A stretch of DNA of 22,841 nt from positions 1 to 22,841 of IMG/VR virus record IMGVR_UViG_3300037560_000184, one strand, 5' to 3'. The notes beneath the pieces were generated by a model. It was given only the letters and a program-made list of their open reading frames with translations, was not told the origin of the DNA and did no database searches. Source of the stretch: a virus. The first letter of the stretch is position 1, and each line of letters starts with the position of its first letter. Shown piece after piece: positions 13,264 through 22,310 of this stretch. A program made the translations under genes and the position numbers.

Positions 13264-13293
13264 TTGACAATTAACGGCACTTAAGTATATATT
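13264..13293 (+). promoter_or_regulatory. rightward sigma70-type promoter for the packaging genes
   Basis: TTGACA at 13264-13269 is followed by TATATA (13286-13291, 16-base spacer) or TATATT (13288-13293, 18-base spacer). Transcription would begin near 13300 and run into terS at 13363. Confidence 0.6.
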
Positions 13294-13305
13294 TGTAGAC
13301 ATAGT

Positions 13306-13318
13306 GACAATAATTGTC
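13306..13318. promoter_or_regulatory. perfect 13-bp palindrome, candidate operator
   Basis: GACAAT-A-ATTGTC lies just downstream of the expected start of the rightward transcript. The same GACAAT half-site overlaps the -35 box at 13266-13271, so one regulator could bind both. Confidence 0.5.
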
Positions 13319-13362
13319 CGTTTTAGTTGGTAATTGTTGGTGTCTGATTGAGGTAGGGAATA

Positions 13363-13836
13363 ATGAAAAAATTAACATCGCAACAGTCCAAATTTAAAAA
13401 CGAATTCCTGATTGATATGAATGCCACACAGGCATCTATCCGCGCGGGGTATTCAAAAAAAACAGCGAACCAAATCGGGCCTAAATTATTAACAATACCT
13501 CATATCGCTGAGGCTATCGCAAAAGCACAAGAAAAACTCTCCAAAAAGACAGAGGTGACACAGATATCAGTGATCCAGGACCTGGAAAAAATCAAAAACA
13601 GATGTATGCAGGCTGAATCAGTCCTGGACAAAAACGGTGAGGCGACCGGAGAATACAAATTTGATGCCACAAGTGCGCTCAAGGCCATTGAGCTGCAAGG
13701 CAAAACTATAGGGGCTTTTGTCGATGTCAAAGAAATCAGGAAATCAGGTCAAGATTTTTTTGCTATGGTGCAAGGGCATGTCCGGGACGGAATGTCAAAA
13801 GAAGCGGCCATCAAAAAAGTCAGAGGTGGGGAATGA
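13363..13836 (+). CDS. terS: terminase small subunit
   Basis: The 157-residue product shows the terminase small-subunit pattern. The N-terminal FKNEFLIDMNATQASIRAGY with SKKTANQIGPKLLTIPHIAE (about residues 10-50) is the DNA-recognition HTH. It is followed by a helical region rich in charged residues for ring assembly. It would bind the packaging site and hand DNA to the large subunit. A GAGGTAGGG ribosome binding site precedes it. The stop overlaps the large-subunit start by ATGA. It sits first in the rightward operon behind the 13264 promoter. Confidence 0.88.
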   Translation: MKKLTSQQSKFKNEFLIDMNATQASIRAGYSKKTANQIGPKLLTIPHIAEAIAKAQEKLSKKTEVTQISVIQDLEKIKNRCMQAESVLDKNGEATGEYKFDATSALKAIELQGKTIGAFVDVKEIRKSGQDFFAMVQGHVRDGMSKEAAIKKVRGGE

Positions 13837-15572
13837 ATGTGCTTATTGCCTGTTTTGTGGTGGGATTGCTCATGATATCGCCAATTCCTGTTGATTCTGA
13901 CCCCGATATTGCAGAGCTGGATATCAGATTACACCTCTCTGATCCTGCCAATTTTTCAGATTATGCTGCAACCTGTTTGAAAATCAAACCAAAAGGGAAA
14001 AATATTGAACCGTTTGTACTCAACGACTGTCAGATATACGCACTGCAACAACTCATTGAGCAATATCAACGCAAGGGCTACATTCGCGCAAACATCCTGA
14101 AAGCCCGGCAAATGGGAGTTTCAACACTCATTGAGGGGCTATATTACCAGATTGCTTCAAATAGTCCCGGGACTGAGGTGATGATCATAACCGAGGCCGA
14201 GCAGTCGAGAGACAATATTTTTGAAATGGCAAAACGGTATCATAGTGAGTGTCCACCAGAGTTCAGGCCTGCCACAAAAAACACAACAAAAAAGGCCCTG
14301 ATTTTTGAGAGCGGATCAACATACCACATTATGACGTGCAAGGGTCTGGGGGGCAAAGGGGTTACGAAACACCTGGCCCACCTATCAGAGATCTCATATT
14401 TCCAGGCATCTACCATCCCCACTATTACCGGTTTCCTGGAGTCAATTCCCTCTGCTCATCCTGGCGTATTAGGTACGAGCGTGATCAAAGAATCCACTGC
14501 AAACGGTGCAGGGGATGGGTTTCATCACGAATGGGAGGGCTGCAAAAAAAAATGGAGAGAGTATGAGGCCGAAGGGAAGCAGGGAGAAGAGCCAGAATAT
14601 ATCAATATTTTCATCCCCTGGTATTTCCACCAGGAATACAAAAAAGAAATCAACGAGTACGACCGAAAAAAAATACTGGCAACCCTGACAGAGGAAGAAA
14701 AAGACCTGTTGCTACAAAAAACCCTCACAAACGATGTTGTGACCATCGAGCAGATAGCGTGGAGGCGCTGGAAAATAGCAGACCTTGTGCCGCCGATAGG
14801 ATACACAAAAGAGGAATATTTCAAGCAGTGGTATCCGGCAACGGACACAGAGGCGTTTTTATTCTCAGGATCACGGGTATTTCCTATTGCCTATATTCGG
14901 GCGGCTGAACGAGAATGCTACTCCCCAAAAGAAAGAGCCGAAGTGATGGGTGGGAAAGTCCTGCAAAATCCAGGGGGCAGGTTGCGGATTTGGGATAGGC
15001 CAAGAGTCGGGAAAAACTATGTTATCGGCGTTGATGTGGCTGAGGGGCTCAAAAAGGGGGATTATTCGTGTGCGAATGTGCTGTCAATCCCTACAGGCGC
15101 ACAAGTGGCTCAATGGCATGGACACATTGACCCGGACTTGTGGGGAGAGGTGCTTTTTTCTCTGGGCATGTTCTACAACCGATCAGTGATGGGAGTGGAG
15201 GTAAACAACCACGGACACTCAACCATTTCAACGCTCAAGAGACTCAAGTACCCACGCCTATACCTGAGAGAGCAGATTGACGGTCCTGAAGGCCGGAAAG
15301 TCAAAAAATATGGATGGCTGACTACTGCCACCTCAAAAATGAGGATCATCAATCAGCTCAATGGTGTGTTGAGGGACGGCAATTCTGGGATTGTGTGTGC
15401 TGATACTGTCCGGGAACTGGATGATTATGCTATCCTGGATGCAGCAGAGGCAGACGGAGATAGAAGCATTTTCGGTGCAAAACCAAATTGTTATGATGAT
15501 AGGGTCATGTCACTGGCTATCGCTCTGGAAATGGTGTTGACTGACCCAAAAAACAGGAGGGCGAGGGGATGA
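13833..15572 (+). CDS. terL: terminase large subunit
   Basis: This 579-residue ATPase-nuclease packages DNA into the prohead. The atypical Walker A of terminases is visible as ARQMGVSTL at 91-99, followed by a HLSEISYF Walker B-like stretch. The nuclease domain follows: IGVDVAEG around Asp401, a GVEVNNHG segment and the final YDDRVMSLAIAL with Asp555/556. The metal-binding acidic set is therefore complete. The first 13 residues are hydrophobic and odd for this family. The ATG at 13872 (MISPIPVDS) is an alternative start, but 13833 has the better ribosome binding site and the coupling. Confidence 0.9.
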   Translation: MNVLIACFVVGLLMISPIPVDSDPDIAELDIRLHLSDPANFSDYAATCLKIKPKGKNIEPFVLNDCQIYALQQLIEQYQRKGYIRANILKARQMGVSTLIEGLYYQIASNSPGTEVMIITEAEQSRDNIFEMAKRYHSECPPEFRPATKNTTKKALIFESGSTYHIMTCKGLGGKGVTKHLAHLSEISYFQASTIPTITGFLESIPSAHPGVLGTSVIKESTANGAGDGFHHEWEGCKKKWREYEAEGKQGEEPEYINIFIPWYFHQEYKKEINEYDRKKILATLTEEEKDLLLQKTLTNDVVTIEQIAWRRWKIADLVPPIGYTKEEYFKQWYPATDTEAFLFSGSRVFPIAYIRAAERECYSPKERAEVMGGKVLQNPGGRLRIWDRPRVGKNYVIGVDVAEGLKKGDYSCANVLSIPTGAQVAQWHGHIDPDLWGEVLFSLGMFYNRSVMGVEVNNHGHSTISTLKRLKYPRLYLREQIDGPEGRKVKKYGWLTTATSKMRIINQLNGVLRDGNSGIVCADTVRELDDYAILDAAEADGDRSIFGAKPNCYDDRVMSLAIALEMVLTDPKNRRARG

Positions 15573-15661
15573 AAACTATCAAAAAACTCATTCGCTATCA
15601 ACGCCAAAATAGTAATGATGGGGCCAATGGGGCCAATGGAGACAATACATGGAGAGTCTGA
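15569..15661 (+). CDS. 30-residue possible small protein
   Basis: ATG overlaps the terL stop by ATGA, and AGGAGGGCGAGGGG precedes it. The peptide (MKTIKKLIRYQRQNSNDGA...) is basic at the start and has a GAN repeat from a doubled GGGGCCAAT. It ends 13 bases inside the next frame. No family is recognised; it may be a coupling peptide or chance. Confidence 0.35.
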   Translation: MKTIKKLIRYQRQNSNDGANGANGDNTWRV

Positions 15662-15939
15662 CAATAGAAAAATGGAACATTAAAATTCTTGAAAAGCTTT
15701 GCACTCCATCGTTTTTAGCTCACTCGTTCTCCATCAAACGCTCATGGAAGGACCGGTTATTTTCACGTCCTTGGAAACCATTGCAAAAATATAAATTAGT
15801 TCTGAGGAAACCCGCAGCGGAGCTGACAGGGAAAGTGTCGTGTCGGCTTTTTTCCTCCCTAGCCGTTCTGACACGAGATAAAATATTATTTAGATTGAAG
15901 GAGATAAAAAAATGGATGAGTCTATGGAAGCATTTATAA
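15649..15939 (+). CDS. phage protein with SWKDRLFSRPWKP motif, 96 residues
   Basis: GGAG lies 6 bases before the ATG. The N-terminal 50 residues, with the basic SWKDRLFSRPWKPLQKYK (about 32-49), match a short motif I remember from proteins next to terminase or portal genes in several phages. The last third is encoded by a terminator-like hairpin and has no such character, so the true end could be altered by a mutation. Its end overlaps the next start by 28 bases. Function is unknown. Confidence 0.5.
   Translation: MESLTIEKWNIKILEKLCTPSFLAHSFSIKRSWKDRLFSRPWKPLQKYKLVLRKPAAELTGKVSCRLFSSLAVLTRDKILFRLKEIKKWMSLWKHL
15821..15853 (+). terminator. intrinsic terminator candidate after terL
   Basis: AGCTGACA (15821-15828) pairs with TGTCGGCT (15841-15848), 8 bp with one G-U, followed by a T-run at 15848-15853. 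A competing partner for the right arm lies further on: AGCC at 15861-15864 and GACACGA at 15870-15876. The hairpin could therefore be disrupted, allowing partial read-through. Confidence 0.5.
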
Positions 15940-16985
15940 ATAAAATGGGTATTGGAGCCGAAAGGGAAAAGTTTATTTGTGGCGAAATTAAAAAAGCAGT
16001 CGGGTTATATTGTTTTTCGTATGAGGAAAAGACGCTACATCCTCCTACCTCAAGTATGTGTCTGCACCAAATCACAATCACTGATAAGAGAGATGGTCAA
16101 GAGTACCCAATATTAAGTTATCATGTGATGTCAGATTCATTTATAATAACTGAAAAGATGGCCGGTTTAGAATGGGCCTGCCATGACATGAGTGCAAAAA
16201 AACCGCCTGAAGACCCGTACTGGGACGCTGGCTCCTCAATACCCCACATAATAACCATGCTGGAAAATACACTTTTAAAAAAAATAGAGAGATTGACTGG
16301 CCTAAAGAAAAATAATTTTGATTGTGAAATAGAATACCTTAAAAAGAGCCATACTTTTTTACAATCATGCTATTTGGCCACAGTAACTGACAAGAGAAAT
16401 GGCGTTAAATATCCTCCAATAATATTAACCGAGGGGTTTCTGTCTAATGATCCAGCCCCTCAAATAACACTAAGAAAGATAGAAAACCTCTGCCGAGAGA
16501 TCAGAAAGAAGATGGAAGAATTCCTCTGCCGAGAAAGAAAGAGAGATGAGGATAAATTGTTTAGGGCTGTTGGAATGGACAGAGGAGAGAAAGAGGACAA
16601 GCAGTGTTGGCACTGGCGCTTTAATCCCCACCTTGACCCTTCTTTTTTTGGATGGGAAGAAGAAAAGCTCTCTGAGAAATCTGACCCCATCCGCAAGAAT
16701 CAAGATGTCCGACAAGACTGGCGCATTAAGTTTTATAAAGAAGTGTTTGGGCCTCTCCTCACTGAGAAGTCTGACCCCATGCCTGACCCTGTTCCCCCTA
16801 CACCTGAAAAGAAGATGAAAATGGAAGCGTTCATTAAGCGGCGTGCATCTGAGTACATGAGCCATAAAAAGTCTTTCGAGATGAAAGATATGTGCGAAAA
16901 GGGCATGGAAACCTTTGCAAGGGAATTATCTATCGCCCGACAATTATCAAATTTACATAGAGGCAATTTGCAAAAAGATTATTAA
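15912..16985 (+). CDS. hypothetical protein, 357 residues, with internal duplication
   Basis: The start has AAGGAG upstream. The protein contains two related segments, each with a TDKR(D/N)G core then (E/K)YP: about residues 55-66 and 158-168. This indicates an old domain duplication. Each is followed by a charged helical stretch. The C-terminal part (about 240-300) has EKSDPIRKN and EKSDPMPDP, coded by two near-identical 18-base DNA segments, then a KKMKMEAFIKRRASEYMSHK helix. No family is recognised. It sits between terminase and portal. Confidence 0.75.
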   Translation: MDESMEAFINKMGIGAEREKFICGEIKKAVGLYCFSYEEKTLHPPTSSMCLHQITITDKRDGQEYPILSYHVMSDSFIITEKMAGLEWACHDMSAKKPPEDPYWDAGSSIPHIITMLENTLLKKIERLTGLKKNNFDCEIEYLKKSHTFLQSCYLATVTDKRNGVKYPPIILTEGFLSNDPAPQITLRKIENLCREIRKKMEEFLCRERKRDEDKLFRAVGMDRGEKEDKQCWHWRFNPHLDPSFFGWEEEKLSEKSDPIRKNQDVRQDWRIKFYKEVFGPLLTEKSDPMPDPVPPTPEKKMKMEAFIKRRASEYMSHKKSFEMKDMCEKGMETFARELSIARQLSNLHRGNLQKDY

Positions 16986-17024
16986 AGGGTTTATCAAAAA
17001 AATAAATACAATCGATCCAGGAAC

Positions 17025-17035
17025 GGAGGACCTCC
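17025..17035 (+). promoter_or_regulatory. palindromic ribosome binding site
   Basis: GGAGGACCTCC precedes ATG 17040. The Shine-Dalgarno GGAGG is followed at once by its complement. The arms are too close for an ordinary hairpin but could pair between transcripts or with a partner. Confidence 0.35.
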
Positions 17036-17039
17036 AAGA

Positions 17040-17399
17040 ATGACTGAAGAAAATAAAATCATAGCACTATCCAATATTGGCAGGGTTCTGGAAGATATTC
17101 AAACAGAGTTCATTGATCAGTTGGGCAAAGCGACAAGCAATGAGATGTCTGCCCCATCCGTTACAATATACTCTGTTATGGCGGGAATTGTTCAAATCCG
17201 TTTTGACTGGAAATGGGCCGGTGAAAGGTATGGAGGGATTTTTAATCTTCCTCTGAACAATTCCCGCAGTCCTATGTTCTACAAAAACCACTACCAAGAG
17301 ATTATAGACAAAATGTGCAGGAAAATAATAGACGAAGTATGCAGGAAAATAGCTGAAGACTTTAGAAGGAAAACAAGCAATGTTAAGAACACCGATTAA
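17040..17399 (+). CDS. hypothetical protein, 119 residues
   Basis: The product has a helical N-terminus (IGRVLEDIQTEFIDQLGKAT). A beta region follows (APSVTIYSVMAGIVQIRFDW then KWAGERYGGIFNLPL), and the C-terminus is helical with repeated CRKI segments (MCRKIIDEVCRKIAEDFRRK). The start follows the palindromic GGAGG site. The end overlaps the portal start by 20 bases. No family is recognised; being next to the portal suggests a virion assembly or early structural role. Confidence 0.7.
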   Translation: MTEENKIIALSNIGRVLEDIQTEFIDQLGKATSNEMSAPSVTIYSVMAGIVQIRFDWKWAGERYGGIFNLPLNNSRSPMFYKNHYQEIIDKMCRKIIDEVCRKIAEDFRRKTSNVKNTD

Positions 17400-19902
17400 A
17401 GACCAAGAGCAGGAAAATAAAGAGATAAGAGACTCTGAATATGAATCTGGACAGGAAAATTTAGAGGTCAGTCCGTATACTCAATTGGGTCGGCATCTAT
17501 ATTCAAAATATCAAACCTGGAAAGACGCGCGTCAAGCCAAAGAAAATCAGTGGATGAACGACCTACATGCGGCAAATAGCAGGTATACATCCCAAGAATT
17601 ATCGGTAATACAAGCAAAGGGGCCGTTTGCCTGTACTACATATGTTGGAGTTACGAGGTATAAGGTCACATCAGCAATTGCAAAACTATATAGTCTCATA
17701 TTCCCAGGCCCGAATAAGAAGAACTGGTCAATTAGTCCCACACCTGTACCTGAGATAGTAAACCTGGAGGATAAAAACATAATGAAATATATCCCCCCGG
17801 AAGCATTGGAGGAACTCCAGAAAATAATGGATTCCGGGAAACCTATCCCTGAAGATGCAATGGAAGAAATGCAGAAAATGGTTAAAACAGCCATACAGAA
17901 CGAAGCGGAGAAAGCCAATACGGGCATGGAGAAAAAGATTGAGGACCTGTTAATGGAGGCAAAATACGCGAAACTGTTCAAAAATGCATTACACGAACTC
18001 GTGACTTTTGGTACAGGAGCAGTAAAAACCGCCACGTTGGATATCAAAATTGTAGAAAAATGGGGAAAAAAAGAGGAAACCGCTATTGATCCCAAGACAG
18101 GGGAAGAAACTGTAACGGAGTCATGGGGATTACAACGGACAGAAAAGTCTGACCCTGGCATCCGGTTTGTGTCAATTTTCTATCTATACCCTGACCCGGA
18201 CGCTGAGACCATAGAATCAGCAACCGGCGTATTTGAGCGCCACAGAATGACAAGAAAAGAACTCCGTGACATGAAAGACTATCGGGAGTTTGATTCTGAG
18301 GTAATCGAGAGAGTCATCAAAAACAACCAAAATGGGAACTATACCAAGGAATGGTATGAAACATTCATTGACAACATCACAGACAGATATACCTCAGCAC
18401 ATGGCGACAATATGGACCGGTATGAAGTGTTAGAGTATTGGGGATATGTTGATGGGGATATGTTATATCAGTCCGGTATGGACATACCAGAGGACATGCG
18501 AGGGATTGAGTATCAAGCCAATATCTGGACGGTCGATCAGGAAATAATCTGCACGAAATTTAACAAGCTGGAGCCTTCCTATATACCATATGCGTTATTC
18601 CCCTATGAAAAAGTGACAGGCACCATATGGGGTGACGGAGTGCCAAAAAAAATGGAACAATCAGCAAAATTAATGAACTCGATGTTCCGAAGCCTGATGG
18701 ACAATGTGGGACAGTCAGCATTGCCACAAGTGGAAATTAATGTTGATCTGATCCATGAGTCGCAATTACTGTCAGTTTTGAAAATGAAAGGGTTGGAGCC
18801 TGGGAAAATATGGTTCAGAAGTGGGATGGACAATTCTGAACCGATGATAAGATTTTCTTATCCTCGGTCAAACGTTGGTCAATTTCTCAGAGTTATTGAG
18901 ATGTTGCGCCGGATCATTGATGAAGAGTCCAACATACCCGCGATTACCCAGGGCGAATCTGTATGGAAGGGCAGTGACATGACCAGCACAGCGTCAGGCA
19001 TGTCTATGATGCTGCAAGAAGCTACTAACGTATCAAAAGGCGTAATTGTTAATATTGATGATTATTTCATTACGGTGCTTATTACATCTCTGTACAACTG
19101 GCTAATGAAATGGTCTGAAGACGATGACATTAAAGGGGACATGAATGTAAGAGCATTGGGCACAGCCTCCTATGTAGCAAAGGAAGCCAGAGCAAGGAAT
19201 ATAATGAGCTTCTACAATCTGACAAATAATCCAAAAGACGCCACTCTTACGAAACGTACTGAAATACTCCGGGAGATTGCTATAGCCCTGGACATTGATC
19301 CTGAGAGGGTAGTTCTGACTGATGATGAGATAAAAGCGCTGACTGAAAATCCCATGCAGAAGGAAATGCAGGATATGGAGTTATCAACGGCAAAAGGAGA
19401 GCTGGAAAAATTAATGGCTGAGGTTGAAAAATTAATGGCTGAAGCAGGAAAGATACAGGGAGAGACTGCTACGGGCGTCCGTGAGGGTGGAGGCCCTGAA
19501 GAAGAAGCCGAAGTGGTTTCAGGCCCGGGATCTGAATTGTCTCGAATGGAGATAGAAGATAAGGCCGCCCATACCGCAATTAAGATGAATGAAGCACAGT
19601 TGGTGCAAGAAAAGATTACAACTGAAAGAAGCAACAGGACCAATGCCGAGATGGAACGCAAAGTTAAGATGTTGGCAGAGTTTCAAAATAAGAGAAATGC
19701 AGAAAAAAGAAGTACCGTTAGTCCTGTTCCTGCATCCGAGGAGAAAGAAAAGAAAGGAAAAGAAAAATCACAAAATATTAATGTCGGCGTTTCGATAGAC
19801 GGGAAAGCCGCGCGTGTGGCTGTGTATGATGATGACGGCAAGATTGTAGGTGCAAGAGATGCAAAAGAAGGGGAACTGGAACAAAAAGAGAGTAATAAAT
19901 GA
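17380..19902 (+). CDS. portal protein (head-tail connector), long form
   Basis: At 840 residues this is long for a portal. The N-terminal region (LYSKYQTWKDARQAKENQWM, GPFACTTYVGVTRYKVTSAI then AKLYSLIFPGP) is typical of large portals of short-tailed phages. The middle has FGTGAVKTATLDI, a clip-like region and the FPYEKVTGTIWGDGVPKKME/LMNSMFRSLMDNV wing-stem block, followed by IPAITQGESVWKGSDMTSTA. Twelve copies would form the vertex through which DNA enters. The C-terminal 190 residues are a charged coiled coil with an AEVEKLMAEAGK repeat and a KEKEKKGKEK stretch, an extension not needed for the ring. GAAGGA precedes the start. Confidence 0.85.
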   Translation: MLRTPIKDQEQENKEIRDSEYESGQENLEVSPYTQLGRHLYSKYQTWKDARQAKENQWMNDLHAANSRYTSQELSVIQAKGPFACTTYVGVTRYKVTSAIAKLYSLIFPGPNKKNWSISPTPVPEIVNLEDKNIMKYIPPEALEELQKIMDSGKPIPEDAMEEMQKMVKTAIQNEAEKANTGMEKKIEDLLMEAKYAKLFKNALHELVTFGTGAVKTATLDIKIVEKWGKKEETAIDPKTGEETVTESWGLQRTEKSDPGIRFVSIFYLYPDPDAETIESATGVFERHRMTRKELRDMKDYREFDSEVIERVIKNNQNGNYTKEWYETFIDNITDRYTSAHGDNMDRYEVLEYWGYVDGDMLYQSGMDIPEDMRGIEYQANIWTVDQEIICTKFNKLEPSYIPYALFPYEKVTGTIWGDGVPKKMEQSAKLMNSMFRSLMDNVGQSALPQVEINVDLIHESQLLSVLKMKGLEPGKIWFRSGMDNSEPMIRFSYPRSNVGQFLRVIEMLRRIIDEESNIPAITQGESVWKGSDMTSTASGMSMMLQEATNVSKGVIVNIDDYFITVLITSLYNWLMKWSEDDDIKGDMNVRALGTASYVAKEARARNIMSFYNLTNNPKDATLTKRTEILREIAIALDIDPERVVLTDDEIKALTENPMQKEMQDMELSTAKGELEKLMAEVEKLMAEAGKIQGETATGVREGGGPEEEAEVVSGPGSELSRMEIEDKAAHTAIKMNEAQLVQEKITTERSNRTNAEMERKVKMLAEFQNKRNAEKRSTVSPVPASEEKEKKGKEKSQNINVGVSIDGKAARVAVYDDDGKIVGARDAKEGELEQKESNK

Positions 19903-22310
19903 GTAATGCATTAGAGTTTGATGGTATTGATGATAACGTAAGCATTCCTGATAATCCCAGTTTTGATTTTTCTGATTTTATTACAGCTTCTTGCTGGTTT
20001 AAAACTGGCGCTACAGATATTCAAACAATGCTTACAAAGCATCACAATAATATTGACGAAGGATGGACGCTTAGAACGTCATCATCTGGTGCGAATGTTG
20101 TTTGGATTATGTCTAATACTCCAGGATTCGGCAATGACGATATAATAACATCTGACGCAACATATTCGACGACCGGTTGGAATTTTGTAGCAGGCGGCTT
20201 TGACGGTACAAATATATTTATATATCTCAATGGCACGTTAAAAATAGCGTTGGCATCTTTTGGCTTTCGTATAAATAATACAGACCTTATAATAGGGGCA
20301 AGTAAATCCCAAGCAGGACCAATGAGTAATTTTCTTGGCGGCCAAATCGCTGAACCTACAGTTTGGAATGCCGGATTAACTCCATCTGAAATGTATGAGC
20401 TATTTAATTCCAATACACCAGATAAACCTTTATCTATACAACCATCTAATCTTATAGCTTATTACCCTATGGATGACCAGCCAGCCGGAACAAGTGCTGA
20501 CGGTGACACTGTTAGGGATGCATCCGGTAATAATAATAATGGTACGGGAGATGATGGACCCAATAACACAGGGCTTACCTGGAGAGCAGAAGATTTATTT
20601 ACAGGATCAGGACTGGACCCGGCAACTAATTTCGCTGTATGTGTTGTTAGTCAAGGGTATGATGCCTCCGCAACCGTCATTGAGGTAGAGACCGGGAAAG
20701 GAAGTAAATTTCCAACCAAAAACTTTAACTTTATGTGGTACAATTATACGGATTTTCCGAACCCTACCGATGATCCTGATGATGATCCCAATATTGAAAT
20801 TGCAAGATGCACAGACAGAACAGGTGACATTTTCACAATTGATCGGGCCCAGGAAGAAACAACCGCAACAGATAAAAATTTACCTAACAAAATATACAAA
20901 ATCTATGCAGGCCCTACCAAAAAGACTTTTGATAATATAGGCAACCATATTAACGATGTGACAAACCCCCATTCAGTGACTTTGGCACAAGTGGGAGGTA
21001 CTACAGACCACACCGGTTTGAGTAATATCGGCACAAACACGCATGTTCAGGTAGATACTCATATTGCTGACAACTCAATTCACTTTTCGGAAGGCAGTAT
21101 AGATCATGGTTCTATCGGAGGATTGGACGATGATGATCATGGAGCTGTCTATGGTGGCCTTGCGCAGACAGAAGAAATAACCGGGACTTGGACATTCAAC
21201 AAGTATGGAGATGGCGGTCTTACAAATTATGACCTCCTAATTGGGAATGGCGCCCCCAGTTATGGGATGATTAGAATTGGCAATAGCGCCATTGGAAGGA
21301 CTTCATTCAAGACCGGGAATATTGACCTGGATGGCGCTATTCTGTATAGAAATATCGGCGGTCCAGTAACTAGTCAGGTTGAACATATTTTCACTGAGTC
21401 TGGTGGGAATACGTGCCGGTTTGCAATCCCTAAGTCAGGGGTTGGAAATGCCACTTACAACTCTCGTTCCATGCTTATTGCTGGCCCTGCACCTGCTGAT
21501 ACTAATTTTGTAACAGTCGGATACTGGCAGACTAATAATAATATTTTTCATAATCTTGTTTGTGATACAGGTAGCGCCGGGGCTGACTTAGGTATTCAGA
21601 ATGATCTGGAGGTTGAGGGTGACATTTTTACGGATTCGATTAAAGAGAGTACGCCTGGGGCTGGAATAAGTATAAATGATTTTAATCTCACAAATGTGGG
21701 AGATATCGCGCTTGATACAATATCATCGGATTCAGGAACATCAATATCCGTGATTTTAGGAACTGACGCCGGAGATGATTTTATTGTTGGTAATAACAAT
21801 GCTTTAGTGGTTACAGGTGATAACGATAGGGTAGGGATAGGTACAATCAACCCCGGCGATAAGTTACAAGTAGCTGGCAATGTGATAATAGGTACTGGTG
21901 AGTCTGGGATTGATTACACCCTCACTTTTGACGGTGAGAATAATGATGGCGTGATCACTTTTCAAGAGGATGAAAAAAGGTTTGACTTTGATTCCAGTGT
22001 GTACCTAACTCAAGGTGTACGTCACAATGTGACGGTAGTGACAACAACAACTTATGCAATATTATTAACAGATTATTTTATAGAAGTCTCTACTGCCTCG
22101 GCAGGAGATGAGGTGACAGTGACATTGCCGGATGCTTCTGATTCTGGAGGCGGGACAGTATTTGTAATAAAGGATATTGATGATGATAGGGATATAATAG
22201 TAGACACTACAGGGGCAGATACTATTGATGGTGAGACAGACGCAACATTTAAAGGATTATCTTCTATCTCAGTTTACAGTGATGGTGTTAGTGATTGGAG
22301 AATATTTTAA
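19899..22310 (+). CDS. LamG-domain tail fibre or receptor-binding protein
   Basis: This 803-residue protein starts by ATGA overlap with the portal. Residues 1-165 are a LamG/concanavalin-like domain: ALEFDGIDDNVSIPDNPSFD, ITASCWFKTGA and NFVAGGFDGTNIFIYLNGTL. The centre, about 350-425, has fibre-type repeats: NPHSVTLAQVGGTTDHTGLS and DHGSIGGLDDDDHGAVYGGL. Then come beta-rich shaft segments. The C-terminus (VTLPDASDSGGGTVFVIKDI, ending SSISVYSDGVSDWRIF) matches tip regions of many fibres. LamG domains bind sugars or glycans, so host attachment is likely. Trimer formation is inferred from family knowledge. Confidence 0.8.
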   Translation: MSNALEFDGIDDNVSIPDNPSFDFSDFITASCWFKTGATDIQTMLTKHHNNIDEGWTLRTSSSGANVVWIMSNTPGFGNDDIITSDATYSTTGWNFVAGGFDGTNIFIYLNGTLKIALASFGFRINNTDLIIGASKSQAGPMSNFLGGQIAEPTVWNAGLTPSEMYELFNSNTPDKPLSIQPSNLIAYYPMDDQPAGTSADGDTVRDASGNNNNGTGDDGPNNTGLTWRAEDLFTGSGLDPATNFAVCVVSQGYDASATVIEVETGKGSKFPTKNFNFMWYNYTDFPNPTDDPDDDPNIEIARCTDRTGDIFTIDRAQEETTATDKNLPNKIYKIYAGPTKKTFDNIGNHINDVTNPHSVTLAQVGGTTDHTGLSNIGTNTHVQVDTHIADNSIHFSEGSIDHGSIGGLDDDDHGAVYGGLAQTEEITGTWTFNKYGDGGLTNYDLLIGNGAPSYGMIRIGNSAIGRTSFKTGNIDLDGAILYRNIGGPVTSQVEHIFTESGGNTCRFAIPKSGVGNATYNSRSMLIAGPAPADTNFVTVGYWQTNNNIFHNLVCDTGSAGADLGIQNDLEVEGDIFTDSIKESTPGAGISINDFNLTNVGDIALDTISSDSGTSISVILGTDAGDDFIVGNNNALVVTGDNDRVGIGTINPGDKLQVAGNVIIGTGESGIDYTLTFDGENNDGVITFQEDEKRFDFDSSVYLTQGVRHNVTVVTTTTYAILLTDYFIEVSTASAGDEVTVTLPDASDSGGGTVFVIKDIDDDRDIIVDTTGADTIDGETDATFKGLSSISVYSDGVSDWRIF

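Larger units (their letters stand above)
13083..13362. promoter_or_regulatory. divergent control region; no gene seen
   Basis: This 280-base gap between the leftward and rightward genes contains no convincing gene. It carries a 40-base imperfect palindrome at 13182-13221 (arms GTTAATT/AATTAAC and TTCCCTC/GAGGGAA). Several GACAAT half-sites (13176, 13266, 13306) are also present. It is best read as the switch between early and late transcription. Confidence 0.55.

Noticed and set aside
17547-18161. 204-codon antisense frame within the portal gene
   Set aside because: Shadow frame; the + strand has a coupled, recognisable portal.
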